Below are positions 27,127 through 35,871 of a stretch of 64,000 bases of DNA, one piece after another (within the stretch, counting starts at the first letter, position 1; every line of letters starts with the position of its first letter). The stretch lies in assembly GCF_003987045.1 (NCBI RefSeq), contig NZ_PIPZ01000002.1:62001-126000 (forward strand). The letters are read 5' to 3'. The translations under genes were made by a program, and so were the position numbers. Under the pieces are notes generated by a model. The model was not told where the DNA came from. It saw nothing but the letters and a program-made list of their open reading frames with translations, and made no database searches. Source of the DNA: Pseudidiomarina marina (lineage in GTDB: Bacteria > Pseudomonadota > Gammaproteobacteria > Enterobacterales > Alteromonadaceae).

Positions 27127-28773
27127 ATGACGCTTAAAGTTAGCTCCATAAAACGCAGTGTTACCAGCCTCGTTATCTTAATTACAACGATTTCGGTGGC
27201 GTTGGCGTGCCTGGTGCTTAGCTTTAACTTTATTCATGATACCCATCAACGGTTGTTACGTCAGACCGATGAAGTTGCCAGTTTTGTTGCCGCCAACGCC
27301 AATGCATTCATGGTTTATAACCAAGCGGATTCGGCCGAACGATGGTTAAAGTCATTTAAAAGCTCGCCACTAATTAAGCACATCCACTTGTACCGCCATG
27401 ATCCTGACAGCGATTCACTGAGCTTTTTTGCGAGCTATTACGCTGAACAAGAAGCGCCAATTCCGGTTCGCTTCGAGCGAGCGAAAACACTTATTCAGGC
27501 GCGTTTTACTGATAACTATGTGGAGTCGGCACGTCCGCTTATGGTTGAAGATTCGCTGCAAGGATATGTGTATATACGGACCTCGCGTACCGATTACGAT
27601 CAGGCACAAGTATTCTCGCTAGCGATTAGTATTGCCATCACCACCGCCAGTTTAATTTTAAGTTGGCTTATGTCACTTTGGTTGCGTCGTATTATCACGC
27701 AGCCGTTAGATGAAATGGTGGAGAGCATTCAAGACATCGCGCGTGATAAGCAATATGATACGGCGCTGCATGAATTTGAGTTACAAGAGCTCGACCGTGT
27801 CGCCAACGCATTTAACTCCCTATTAAGCCGTATACAGCAGCACATTAAACGCCAAGAGCAAGCTGAACGTCAGGCCAGCGATCTTAACGCAGAGCTTGAA
27901 TTGCAAGTAAAGCAGCGCACACAAATGTTGTTTGAATCGAACCAAGAGCTGCAACAAGCACTCGCTTCTGCCCACCAGTATCAAAACGAATTGGTGCAAG
28001 CTGAGAAGATGCAAAGTTTAGCGAAATTGGTATCTGGCGTCGCACATGAGGTTAATACGCCGGTTGGTTTAGCAGTGACTTCAACGTCCATATTGCAAGA
28101 TCACTTACTCAGCATGAAACAAAAATTTGCGGAAAAGAAGCTCACCAGCCAGGAGTTTCAGCGCTACATGACCTCATTCGATGAAAATTTAGCGCTGATA
28201 AGCCGAAATATTCGGCGCACTGCTGACCTGATTAGTAACTTCAGCAAATTATCGATGGATCAGTTTAGCGACGAAGATCGTCCGGTACTTATTTCGAAAT
28301 TCTGGGCGGAAATTGAACAAAGTTTGCGCAATCGTCATCCTGAATTAGCGAACGTGCAACTTGTCGCAGAATTCCCTGACGAGCTAACCGTTAGTGTACG
28401 CCCGGGGCCTTTGAATCAAGTGATTAGTCAGTTAGTTCAAAATGCTTTGCAGCACGCGTTTACACATACGGCTCAACCCAGAATTAAATTTGAATTTAAC
28501 TATCACGCAATGGAAGATAGTGCTGAGCGAGGTGAACTCGAGTTGAATTATTCCGACAACGGTGATGGCATACCAGATGAATTGATCAAAGTAGTCTTCG
28601 ACCCGTTCGTTACTACGAAACGCAGTCATGGCGCGGCAGGCCTCGGTTTGCACTTAGTTTATAACTTGGTAGTACACGCCTTGCAGGGGCAAATTAGTCT
28701 TGCAAGCCAATCACAGCAAGGCACTGAATTTCATATCACAATGCCGGTACGCCACGTCGCTGCGAGTAAGTAA
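27127..28773 (+). CDS. membrane sensor histidine kinase with CHASE8-type periplasmic domain
   Basis: 548 residues. Membrane segments at about 13-33 and 163-186 enclose a periplasmic domain resembling CHASE8 (VASFVAANANAFMVYNQADSAE). Then HAMP (187-240), a coiled coil (240-295), dimerisation/phosphoacceptor helix with His307 in GVAHEVNTPVG, and ATPase motifs QLVQNALQHAF (N box), DNGDGIP (G1) and GAAGLGLHLV (G2). It has no receiver and no Hpt domain. It follows rsmC by 15 bases and precedes arcA by 109 bases, so ArcA is the obvious candidate partner. Signal unknown. Confidence 0.9.
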   Translation: MTLKVSSIKRSVTSLVILITTISVALACLVLSFNFIHDTHQRLLRQTDEVASFVAANANAFMVYNQADSAERWLKSFKSSPLIKHIHLYRHDPDSDSLSFFASYYAEQEAPIPVRFERAKTLIQARFTDNYVESARPLMVEDSLQGYVYIRTSRTDYDQAQVFSLAISIAITTASLILSWLMSLWLRRIITQPLDEMVESIQDIARDKQYDTALHEFELQELDRVANAFNSLLSRIQQHIKRQEQAERQASDLNAELELQVKQRTQMLFESNQELQQALASAHQYQNELVQAEKMQSLAKLVSGVAHEVNTPVGLAVTSTSILQDHLLSMKQKFAEKKLTSQEFQRYMTSFDENLALISRNIRRTADLISNFSKLSMDQFSDEDRPVLISKFWAEIEQSLRNRHPELANVQLVAEFPDELTVSVRPGPLNQVISQLVQNALQHAFTHTAQPRIKFEFNYHAMEDSAERGELELNYSDNGDGIPDELIKVVFDPFVTTKRSHGAAGLGLHLVYNLVVHALQGQISLASQSQQGTEFHITMPVRHVAASK

Positions 28774-28789
28774 ACTTTTGTAAGAATAG

Positions 28790-28818
28790 TTGCATGAATA
28801 TACAGCTATATATAAAAT
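28790..28818 (+). promoter_or_regulatory. promoter candidate for arcA
   Basis: TTGCAT (28790-28795), 17-base spacer, TAAAAT (28813-28818), about 60 bases before the arcA ATG. It would let arcA be expressed apart from the sensor kinase gene. Confidence 0.55.
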
Positions 28819-28882
28819 CGCATGCTACACTATATTTCATTACCAAATTTCAACACATGTTAACAGATTCTTGGAACCATCT

Positions 28883-29638
28883 ATGAGCGCCAGATTACTA
28901 ATCGTTGAAGACGAAGTTGTTACACGCAATACACTCACGCGCCTGTTTCAGCAAGAAGGCTACGATGTGTTCGACGCCGCAGATGGCATGCAAATGCAAC
29001 GCATCATGGCGCGTCAACAAATTGACCTTGTCATCATGGATGTCAACTTGCCGGGCAAAAGTGGTATCGAACTCGCAGAAAAATTGCGCGAGAACGACAA
29101 CATTGGCTTAGTTTTCCTTACTGGCCGTGATGCTGAAGAAGACCGCTTGCTTGCACTCGAATTGGGTGCTGATGACTACCTCATCAAGCCATACAACCCA
29201 AAAGAATTGATTATTCGCGTACGCAACTTATACCGCCGTATCGAAGCATTAAAGAGCCAACAAAAAAATGTTGGTCACGACAGTGTCGTCTATGAATTTA
29301 ATGGTTGGCGCTTAGAGAGTGATAGTCGCTGCTTGTTCTCGCCAGATGGTAAAATGTTCCGTCTGCCGAAAAGCGAATATCGCGCGATGGAATTATTCTT
29401 AACGAATCCGGGTAAGATTTTAGATCGCGAAACGTTGGTGAAGAAAATGCTGGATCGTGAATTGCGACCAAACGACCGGACGGTCGACGTTGCTATTCGC
29501 CGTATCCGCCGTCACTTTGAGGCTCAGCCTGATTCGCCGAACCTCATCACGACTATTCATGGTGAAGGCTATCGCTTTATTGGTGATGTCTCAATTCAAC
29601 ACCTTGAGCAGCCATCGTTAAATGCCCCGAGCATGTAA
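28883..29638 (+). CDS. arcA: ArcA, aerobic/anaerobic respiration response regulator
   Basis: 251 residues of the OmpR class, very close to E. coli ArcA throughout: LLIVEDEVVTRNTL, phosphoacceptor Asp53 in VIMDVNLPGKSG, FLTGRDAEEDRLL, LGADDYLIKPYNP, then the winged-helix domain with LPKSEYRAMELF, NDRTVDVAIRRIRRHFE and TTIHGEGYRF. In other gammaproteobacteria ArcA-P represses TCA-cycle and aerobic respiratory genes; mdh and acnB in this window belong to classes it regulates elsewhere. ATG 28883 gives the family N-terminus. The 3' end overlaps the convergent Hpt gene by 21 bases. Confidence 0.94.
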   Translation: MSARLLIVEDEVVTRNTLTRLFQQEGYDVFDAADGMQMQRIMARQQIDLVIMDVNLPGKSGIELAEKLRENDNIGLVFLTGRDAEEDRLLALELGADDYLIKPYNPKELIIRVRNLYRRIEALKSQQKNVGHDSVVYEFNGWRLESDSRCLFSPDGKMFRLPKSEYRAMELFLTNPGKILDRETLVKKMLDRELRPNDRTVDVAIRRIRRHFEAQPDSPNLITTIHGEGYRFIGDVSIQHLEQPSLNAPSM

Positions 29639-29974
29639 CCAACGACGAAGCTGATGCTGGTGCAGTGGCAATTCAACCGCCCACTGCTCCAGCAGTTCAT
29701 CGGCGTCGCCCCAATGCCACTCTTCTCGCTCTAAGCGTTCCATTTGATCCGCAAGCTGTCTAAGCCCAACTGAACGACAAGCGCCTTTGACCTTATGTGC
29801 CTGCCGGCGAGTTTCTGCTTCATCGCGTTTTTTTACGACATGCTGCAGGTGATCTAAATAACCGGCAATGTTGTCACTGAAGGTATCGTACATTTCATGC
29901 ACACCTTCATTACCAAGTAGTTCATGGTATTGCTCTAAAAGCTTTTCATCCAACATCGTGCTGTCCTTATCCAT
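29618..29974 (-). CDS. stand-alone histidine phosphotransfer (Hpt) protein, HptA-like
   Basis: 118 residues, one Hpt domain. Phosphorylatable His60 lies in [16 protein letters not shown], the usual H-x-x-K-G. The rest is helical, with an acidic and Trp-rich end. In Shewanella the Arc pathway is split, with a separate HptA passing phosphate to ArcA from the hybrid kinase ArcS; an Hpt gene touching arcA fits a similar arrangement. It overlaps arcA by 21 bases at the 3' end. The ATG at 29956 has the better ribosome site (AAGGA, 7 bases) and would give 112 residues. Confidence 0.85.
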   Translation of the reverse strand: MDKDSTMLDEKLLEQYHELLGNEGVHEMYDTFSDNIAGYLDHLQHVVKKRDEAETRRQAHKVKGACRSVGLRQLADQMERLEREEWHWGDADELLEQWAVELPLHQHQLRRWLHARGI

Positions 29975-30114
29975 ATTTTTCGATTCACCTAATCGAAAAC
30001 TTTTCCTTTGGTTATAAACCCAATCTGGCAAACTACCGTATTGAGCATAATTCTTGTATACTATCGCCCCCTTTCGCAGGGAACAGTATTTTTAACGTTT
30101 GGAGCCGTACAAGC

Positions 30115-31053
30115 ATGCCAACAGCTACACCAACAATGATGCCAGATATCGCCAATCAAACTCGCGCGCAAACCGAGGGTAAACTCGATTGGGTCGGCAT
30201 GAGCAATATCGAGATGCCACTGGTGGTCGGTGCTGCACAAGAACCTGAGCGCCCAGTGAGTGCTCACGTTGATGCATTCGTCAATCTTACCGATCCAAAA
30301 GCGAAAGGCATTCACATGTCTCGCTTATACCTGCTGTTGGAAGATTTATCAAACAACGACGTGCTCAGCCATCAGTCGCTTGGTAAATTATTGCATGACT
30401 TTATAGATAGTCACGATGGGCTTGCAGATCAAGCTTACGTGAAATTTAGTTTCGACTATCACCTGCGTCGTAAATCGCTGATCAGCAAAAAACAGGGTTG
30501 GAAAGCCTACCCTGTCACTGTGACTGGGCGTTACGATAATGGCAAATTGAACCTCGAACTAGGCGTTGAAGTGCCGTATTCAAGTACCTGTCCGTGTTCA
30601 GCAGCTCTTGCTCGACAGTTGATTCAGGATGCCTTCGCAAATCAATTCGGAACGGATAGCGAAGTTGATGCTGAACTCGTTCATCGCTGGTTAGGCACAA
30701 CCCAAGGTATCGTCGCGACACCTCATAGCCAACGCTCTGTTGCTCAAGTGAAAGTGATTATGGGCGACAACGTGTCTGAACTGCCAATCATTGCGCTCAT
30801 TGATGCGATTGAAGATGCATTGAAGACCCCTGTGCAAGCAGCGGTGAAACGTGAAGACGAACAAGAGTTCGCACGCTTAAACGGCCAGAACCTAATGTTC
30901 TGCGAAGACGCTGCTCGCCGTCTGCAACATGCATTGAATTTGCAGACGCAATTCTCAGACTTCTGGGTGCGCGTGAATCACTACGAATCACTGCACGCTC
31001 ATGACGCTGTGAGTATTACCACCAAAGGCGTGCCTGGCGGTTACAAAGCTTAA
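30115..31053 (+). CDS. folE2: GTP cyclohydrolase FolE2 (type IB)
   Basis: 312 residues. FolE2 makes 7,8-dihydroneopterin triphosphate from GTP, the first step of folate (and queuosine) synthesis, with a broad choice of metal. The key cysteine is in [12 protein letters not shown] near residue 160; other family blocks are GTHMSRLY-type [35 protein letters not shown] split by the active site, [13 protein letters not shown], and a C-terminal HDAVS. In several bacteria folE2 is turned on by zinc shortage. A TATACT -10-like box lies at 30057-30062. A strong terminator follows. Confidence 0.95.
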   Translation: MPTATPTMMPDIANQTRAQTEGKLDWVGMSNIEMPLVVGAAQEPERPVSAHVDAFVNLTDPKAKGIHMSRLYLLLEDLSNNDVLSHQSLGKLLHDFIDSHDGLADQAYVKFSFDYHLRRKSLISKKQGWKAYPVTVTGRYDNGKLNLELGVEVPYSSTCPCSAALARQLIQDAFANQFGTDSEVDAELVHRWLGTTQGIVATPHSQRSVAQVKVIMGDNVSELPIIALIDAIEDALKTPVQAAVKREDEQEFARLNGQNLMFCEDAARRLQHALNLQTQFSDFWVRVNHYESLHAHDAVSITTKGVPGGYKA

Positions 31054-31071
31054 CCAATTTATCGACCTACT

Positions 31072-31108
31072 AATCCGGCTGCGGTATACTTTGCGGCCGG
31101 ATTTTTTT
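31072..31108 (+). terminator. intrinsic terminator of folE2
   Basis: AATCCGGC (31072-31079) pairs with GCCGGATT (31096-31103), followed by a run of T. The loop also contains possible promoter bases for the next gene (TTGCGG at 31091 and TATAAC at 31113, 16 apart). Confidence 0.85.
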
Positions 31109-31145
31109 GTTTTATAACCTAATGAAAACCTTATACGAGAAAGGC

Positions 31146-32159
31146 ATGGAACCTATTGATATCGTTGGAATTGGCAACGCGCTCGTTGATCAGGAATTTG
31201 AAGTCACTGACGAATTTCTACAGCAGCATCAAATTGAAAAAGGCATGATGACGCTGATAGAAGATGAGGACCAAGAGCGACTAATTAAACTCTTGGCTCA
31301 GCGCGGCGAACTTAAAAAGCAATCTGGCGGTGGTTCTGCAGCCAACTCGTTAGTTGGTTTTGCCCAGTTTGGTGGCAACGCATTTTACTGTTGTAAAGTT
31401 GCTGATGACCAAGCCGGTAAATTTTATTGTGAAGACCTAGAACAGGTCGGCATTACCACGAATACAGGTAGCCAAAAGCACGAAGGCAAAACCGGTCGTT
31501 GTTTGGTGATGGTGACCCCTGATGCCGAGCGTACTATGCGCACCTATTTAGGTATCACCGCTGATTTATCAGTTGATGAGCTAGATGAAGATGCGATTGC
31601 ACGCGCTCAGTACCTGTACATTGAAGGTTACTTGGTCACCTCAATGGTTGCTCGTGAAGCAATTACTCGCGCCAAAGAGATCGCCCGCGCTAACGGCACC
31701 AAAATAGCCGTAACCTGTTCTGATCCCGCCATGGTGAAGTACTTCCGTGACGGCATTGATTTGATTCTTGATGGCGGCGTTGATGTGCTTTTTTGTAATG
31801 AAGAAGAAGCTGGGATCTTAACTGGCACCACTGACGTACAAGAAGCGCTGCAACAATTACAACAACACGCTGATTTGGTCGCCATTACACTTGGCAAAAA
31901 CGGTGCTCTGTTAGGTGATGGCGAACGCCAAGTTGTGGTACCCGGTGTGAAAGTGAAAGCGGTAGATACCAACGGTGCTGGTGATATGTTTGCTGGGGCG
32001 ATGATGTATGGTTTAACGCATAACTATTCGTTAGCTGCATGTGGTTTGTTAGCCAGTCATGCGGCGGCGGAGGTGGTGTCGAATTTCGGCCCGCGTTTGA
32101 GTCTTGATCGGCAGCAGCAGTTGTTGATTCGCTTACAGCACGAACCAGAATTCAATTAA
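31146..32159 (+). CDS. PfkB-family sugar/nucleoside kinase, probably adenosine kinase
   Basis: 337 residues. Ribokinase fold: IVGIGNALVDQEFEV at the N-terminus, the substrate block SGGGSAANSLVGFAQFGG near 60, a long lid region, and the C-terminal PfkB signature DTNGAGDMFAGAMMYG (about 275-290, catalytic Asp in GAGD). This subgroup (GNALVD...) contains bacterial adenosine kinases. Next downstream is ahcY, whose product releases adenosine, so phosphorylating adenosine to AMP would pull that reaction forward. ATG 31146 has GAGAAAGG about 2-8 bases upstream; ATG 31122 is possible. Confidence 0.85.
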   Translation: MEPIDIVGIGNALVDQEFEVTDEFLQQHQIEKGMMTLIEDEDQERLIKLLAQRGELKKQSGGGSAANSLVGFAQFGGNAFYCCKVADDQAGKFYCEDLEQVGITTNTGSQKHEGKTGRCLVMVTPDAERTMRTYLGITADLSVDELDEDAIARAQYLYIEGYLVTSMVAREAITRAKEIARANGTKIAVTCSDPAMVKYFRDGIDLILDGGVDVLFCNEEEAGILTGTTDVQEALQQLQQHADLVAITLGKNGALLGDGERQVVVPGVKVKAVDTNGAGDMFAGAMMYGLTHNYSLAACGLLASHAAAEVVSNFGPRLSLDRQQQLLIRLQHEPEFN

Positions 32160-32165
32160 AAGAAA

Positions 32166-32312
32166 GAGCGTTATTCGTTGTTCGTTATTGGTTATTCGAG
32201 AAAAAAAGCGAATGACAGCAGTTACCGCACAGAAAAATGTGCGAATCGCTATGAAGAGTGAACCAGCGAGCAGAACTGCGAATAACGAGCAACGAGTAAC
32301 GAATAACGAATT
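32166..32312. repeat. TTATTCG-bounded element (family 2), diverged
   Basis: Left arm GAGCGTTATTCGTTGTTCG and right arm of four CGAATAA-like heptamers, AACGAGCAACGAGTAACG. The core is diverged but keeps GTGCGAATCGC and AGTGAACCAGCGAGCAGAA. It occupies the whole adenosine kinase-ahcY gap, where a SAH riboswitch might be expected; none was seen. Confidence 0.85.
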
Positions 32313-32324
32313 AAGAGGTTTTAT

Positions 32325-33689
32325 ATGCAAGATTACAAAGTCGCAGACATTAGCTTGGCCGATTGGGGCCGCAAAGAAATCGCAATCGCTGAATCAGAAA
32401 TGCCAGCGCTAATGACCATCCGTCGTAAATACGCAGACAGCAAGCCATTGTCTGGTGCGCGTATCATTGGCTGTATTCACATGACCATTCAAACAGCGGT
32501 ATTAATTGAGACGTTGATTGAGCTAGGTGCAGAAGTGCGTTGGTCATCTTGCAATATTTTCTCGACACAAGATCACGCGGCGGCAGCAATGGCTGCGGCG
32601 GGCGTGCCGGTATTTGCTTGGAAAGGTGAAACTGAAGAAGAATACGAGTGGTGTTTGGAGCAAACTTGCCACAAAGATGGCGAGTTGTGGGATGCCAACA
32701 TGATTTTGGATGACGGTGGTGATTTGACCCTGTTGATTCATGAAAAATACCCGCAAATGCTCGACAAAATTCACGGTATCACTGAAGAAACCACCACGGG
32801 TGTACATCGTTTATTAGAAATGCTGAAACACGGCACCTTGCGCGTTCCAGCTATCAACGTGAACGACTCCGTGACAAAGTCAAAGAACGACAACAAGTAC
32901 GGTTGCCGCCATTCACTGAACGACGCGATTAAGCGTGCGACCGACCATTTATTGTCGGGTAAGAAAGCTCTAGTCGTTGGTTATGGCGATGTAGGTAAAG
33001 GCTCAGCAGCCAGCTTGCGCCAAGAAGGCATGATCGTCAAAATCACTGAAGTTGACCCAATTTGTGCGATGCAAGCGTGCATGGACGGCTACGAAGTCGT
33101 GTCGCCATACATTAACGGCGTCAACACCAATTCCGCCGAAGGCATCAACCGTGACTTACTGCGGAACATTGATCTGATCGTTACCACCACCGGTAATGTC
33201 AACGTGTGCGACCGCTACATGCTCGCCGCATTGAAATCTACTGCTGTGGTTTGTAACATCGGTCACTTCGATAACGAAATCGACACCAAATTTATGCGCG
33301 ATAACTGGCGCTGGGACGAAATAAAGCCACAAGTTCATAAAATCTATCGCAGCGACGATGACAACGATTATTTGTTGCTATTGTCGGAAGGTCGTTTGGT
33401 GAACTTAGGCAACGCAACGGGTCATCCAAGCCGTATTATGGATGGTTCATTTGCTAACCAAGTACTCGCGCAAATGCACTTATTCGAAGAGAAATTTGCT
33501 GACTTGCCAGCTTCTGAAAAAACGGCCAAGCTTCGCGTTGAAGTACTGCCGAAGCAACTCGACGAAGAAGTTGCACGTTATATGGTGCAGGGTTTCGGCG
33601 GCGTGATGACGAAATTGACGCAGCAGCAGGCGGATTATATTCATGTCGCTGTTGAAGGGCCATTCAAGTCCGACGACTACCGCTACTAA
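32325..33689 (+). CDS. ahcY: S-adenosylhomocysteine hydrolase
   Basis: 454 residues. It reversibly splits S-adenosylhomocysteine into adenosine and homocysteine, relieving product inhibition of methyltransferases. Family blocks: [50 protein letters not shown], the NAD-binding loop [15 protein letters not shown] (about 217-231), [16 protein letters not shown]-type and the C-terminal KSDDYRY. Many gammaproteobacteria use Pfs and LuxS instead; a single-step enzyme fits marine Alteromonadales. AGAGG precedes ATG by 9 bases. Confidence 0.97.
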   Translation: MQDYKVADISLADWGRKEIAIAESEMPALMTIRRKYADSKPLSGARIIGCIHMTIQTAVLIETLIELGAEVRWSSCNIFSTQDHAAAAMAAAGVPVFAWKGETEEEYEWCLEQTCHKDGELWDANMILDDGGDLTLLIHEKYPQMLDKIHGITEETTTGVHRLLEMLKHGTLRVPAINVNDSVTKSKNDNKYGCRHSLNDAIKRATDHLLSGKKALVVGYGDVGKGSAASLRQEGMIVKITEVDPICAMQACMDGYEVVSPYINGVNTNSAEGINRDLLRNIDLIVTTTGNVNVCDRYMLAALKSTAVVCNIGHFDNEIDTKFMRDNWRWDEIKPQVHKIYRSDDDNDYLLLLSEGRLVNLGNATGHPSRIMDGSFANQVLAQMHLFEEKFADLPASEKTAKLRVEVLPKQLDEEVARYMVQGFGGVMTKLTQQQADYIHVAVEGPFKSDDYRY

Positions 33690-33690
33690 A

Positions 33691-33778
33691 GACAAAAGCG
33701 ATATTAGCACTTGGATATTAGATATTAGCGATTTCGCTCTTACTAATATCCAATATCTAATATCAAATATCGAACTTG
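33691..33778. repeat. ATATTAG-family element (family 3)
   Basis: AAAAGCGATATTAGCACTTGG on the left, ATATTAGCGATTTCGCTCTT in the middle (small hairpin AGCGA-ttt-CGCTC-like) and inverted CTAATATCCAATATCTAATA on the right, ending AAATATCGAACTT. It separates ahcY from the GNAT gene. Confidence 0.8.
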
Positions 33779-33785
33779 GTTTTTT

Positions 33786-34343
33786 ATGATTGAATACAAG
33801 CAACTGACGGCCGCCGATTACGCGGCCGTAATTGAATTAGGCAACCGCGTTCATGGCGACAACTATTTGACGCCAGAATCACTTGCTGACTATGACCAGC
33901 GTGGGCGCGTTGGCGACATCAATTTAAACTGGCTGGCCTTTGCTGATGGCAAATTGGCGGGTATTCGTTTGACTTTCGCTCCGGGTAATTGGGATATCGA
34001 TGGTCACTGCAGCCCTTCTAAATGGCCTGTGCCAGCTGCGCAAATTTGTTACTTTAAATGTGTCGCGGTTGATCCTGATGTTCGCGGTGGTGGCATTGGT
34101 CGCGGTTTACTGCAACGTTCGATTGCTGAAGCCAAGAAACTTGGTTGTAAAGCAGGATTGGCGCATATTTGGATGCAAAGCCCTCAAAATGCGGCTTTTG
34201 AATACTTTACCCGCTGCGGTGGTGAGCTGATTCAAGAACACGATAAACGTTGGTATGATCTTTCGATTAATGACGGGTACCATTGTCCTGTCTGCGATGG
34301 TGTGTGTTATTGCACCGCTGGTGAAATGGTACTGAAATTTTAA
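33786..34343 (+). CDS. GNAT-family N-acetyltransferase with cysteine-rich C-terminus
   Basis: 185 residues. The acetyl-CoA site is in VAVDPDVRGGGIGRGLLQRSI (Q/R-x-x-G-x-G/A form), followed by AFEYFTRCGG. The last 25 residues hold HCPVCDGVCYC, a C-x2-C-x3-C-x-C cluster that could bind zinc. Substrate unknown. Between a family 3 repeat and the FAD oxidase gene (23-base gap), with which it may be co-transcribed. Confidence 0.85.
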   Translation: MIEYKQLTAADYAAVIELGNRVHGDNYLTPESLADYDQRGRVGDINLNWLAFADGKLAGIRLTFAPGNWDIDGHCSPSKWPVPAAQICYFKCVAVDPDVRGGGIGRGLLQRSIAEAKKLGCKAGLAHIWMQSPQNAAFEYFTRCGGELIQEHDKRWYDLSINDGYHCPVCDGVCYCTAGEMVLKF

Positions 34344-34366
34344 TTTAACTAAGGCCTGGTGCAATA

Positions 34367-35779
34367 ATGTACGACCCTCTCCACGATAAAAATCCAGGCC
34401 CAAATCAACCTTACCCGGCAAGTTATTGGCACGCTCACACTCAAACTGCTTGGCCAGCTTGCTCTGAAACGTTACCGGCAGAAGCCGATATTGTGATTAT
34501 AGGTGCCGGTTATACGGGGCTAAATGCCGCCCTTGAGCTTGCCGAACGATACCAACAACGCGTCGTTGTCGTTGAAGCCAATCAGCTTGGCTGGGGCTGT
34601 TCAACACGCAATGCTGGCTTTGCCATGCCTGGTACTGGACGCTTAGGTTACGTCGCTTGGAAGAAGCGTCGCGGTGAAGCGGTTGCACAAGCCATCCAGA
34701 ACGAATACCAGCTTGCTTTTAAACGACTTGAACGTCACTTGCAAGCGTGTCCGGAACAACTACAAGTGCAACGTGGCGGCTATTTGAAAATTGCCCACAA
34801 AGCATCCGCAATCAATGAGTTAGAGCAACAGTATCAGGCATTGTGTCAATACGAACCGAGTACCAAATGGCTTGATTATGATGCTATTCAGGCACGGGTG
34901 AGAAGCCCTCAAGCCTTTGCTGCGGTTCACTTTCCGCAAAGTTTTGGAGTCAATCCACTGCTGTTATTGGCGAGTGTGGCACGTCAAGCATCGCAGGCCG
35001 GCGCCACGCTAGTTGAGCACGCGCCTGTTGAGCAGTGGCATACCCAGAGCGACGGGTCGCATCACTTACTCACTGCCAAAGGGACCATTCGAGCTCAGAA
35101 AGTTATTGTGGCCACCAACGGTTATACGCCAAACCACTTACATCCAGCAATTCATGGGCGCAGTTTGCCTGTACTCTCGAGTGTGCTTGTCACACGTCCA
35201 TTAACGGCTAAAGAGCGCACTGCAATTGGTGTCGAGCCACACGAGCTGGTGATGGATACTCGCACACTTAAATATTACTTCCGACTCTTACCCGATGGTC
35301 GCTTGCTATTTGGTGGTCGAGGTGCCATTCGCGGCAAAGACGCGCACAAGGAACGCTATCAGCGCAACCTACTGCGCGCGATGGCAGATACGTTTCCAGC
35401 CTTGCAGCAGTTAAGCCAAGAGAAGCCTGAATATAGTTGGAGTGGCTGGGTGTCTGTAGCATTGGATGACTATCCGCGCATTTACAGCCCAGCGAAGAAT
35501 GTTTTCACCAGCATGGGGTATTGTGGTGCCGGCGTTACGTTCACGCAATTAGCCGGACAACGTGTTGCCGAGTTGGCGATGGGCGAGAAATTGCCGCCTT
35601 TACCGTTTTACGAGTCGCCGTTACCGAAGTTTCCGCTACCGAGGCTGCGCCGCCTCGGCCAGTGGCTCTACTACATGTGGAACAGCGTTAGTCGTTATTC
35701 GTTATTCGTTATTCGTTATTCGTTATTCGTTATTCGTTATTCGTTATTCGTTACTCGAAAAAACGAAAAACCAAAGTGA
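34367..35779 (+). CDS. FAD-dependent amine oxidoreductase (PuuB/DadA-like) with repeat-encoded tail
   Basis: 470 residues. It belongs to the DAO family: the N-terminal YPASYWHAHTQTAW is typical of gamma-glutamylputrescine oxidase-like proteins, FAD-binding IVIIGAGYTGLNAALELAE starts near residue 43, and GWGCSTRNAGFAMPG and MGYCGAGVTFTQLAGQ follow. The family-like sequence ends at about residue 443 (LYYMWNSVS). The last 27 residues are translated from a TTATTCG array: RYSLFVI occurs three times in a row before VTRKNEKPK, because three heptamers make 21 bases. So a mobile-type repeat has extended the protein. Amine substrate not known. Confidence 0.85.
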   Translation: MYDPLHDKNPGPNQPYPASYWHAHTQTAWPACSETLPAEADIVIIGAGYTGLNAALELAERYQQRVVVVEANQLGWGCSTRNAGFAMPGTGRLGYVAWKKRRGEAVAQAIQNEYQLAFKRLERHLQACPEQLQVQRGGYLKIAHKASAINELEQQYQALCQYEPSTKWLDYDAIQARVRSPQAFAAVHFPQSFGVNPLLLLASVARQASQAGATLVEHAPVEQWHTQSDGSHHLLTAKGTIRAQKVIVATNGYTPNHLHPAIHGRSLPVLSSVLVTRPLTAKERTAIGVEPHELVMDTRTLKYYFRLLPDGRLLFGGRGAIRGKDAHKERYQRNLLRAMADTFPALQQLSQEKPEYSWSGWVSVALDDYPRIYSPAKNVFTSMGYCGAGVTFTQLAGQRVAELAMGEKLPPLPFYESPLPKFPLPRLRRLGQWLYYMWNSVSRYSLFVIRYSLFVIRYSLFVTRKNEKPK

Positions 35780-35866
35780 TCACACAAAAATATGAGCAAA
35801 TTTGTCTCTAATCTCAACAGCGAGACGAACCCACGAATAACGAGTAACGAATAACGAACAACGCTC
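35690..35866. repeat. TTATTCG-bounded element (family 2) overlapping a coding 3' end
   Basis: Left arm has eight to nine heptamers, the longest here (35696-35757), read in frame by the oxidase gene until 35779. Core: CGAAAAAACGAAAAACCAAAG and ATGAGCAAATTTGTCTC. Right arm CGAATAACGAGTAACGAATA ending ACAACGCTCTTG, 5 bases before the natB stop. Confidence 0.88.
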
Positions 35867-35871
35867 TTGCT

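Noticed and set aside
32160-32324. SAH or SAM riboswitch before ahcY
   Set aside because: The whole spacer is a family 2 repeat; no recognisable aptamer core.
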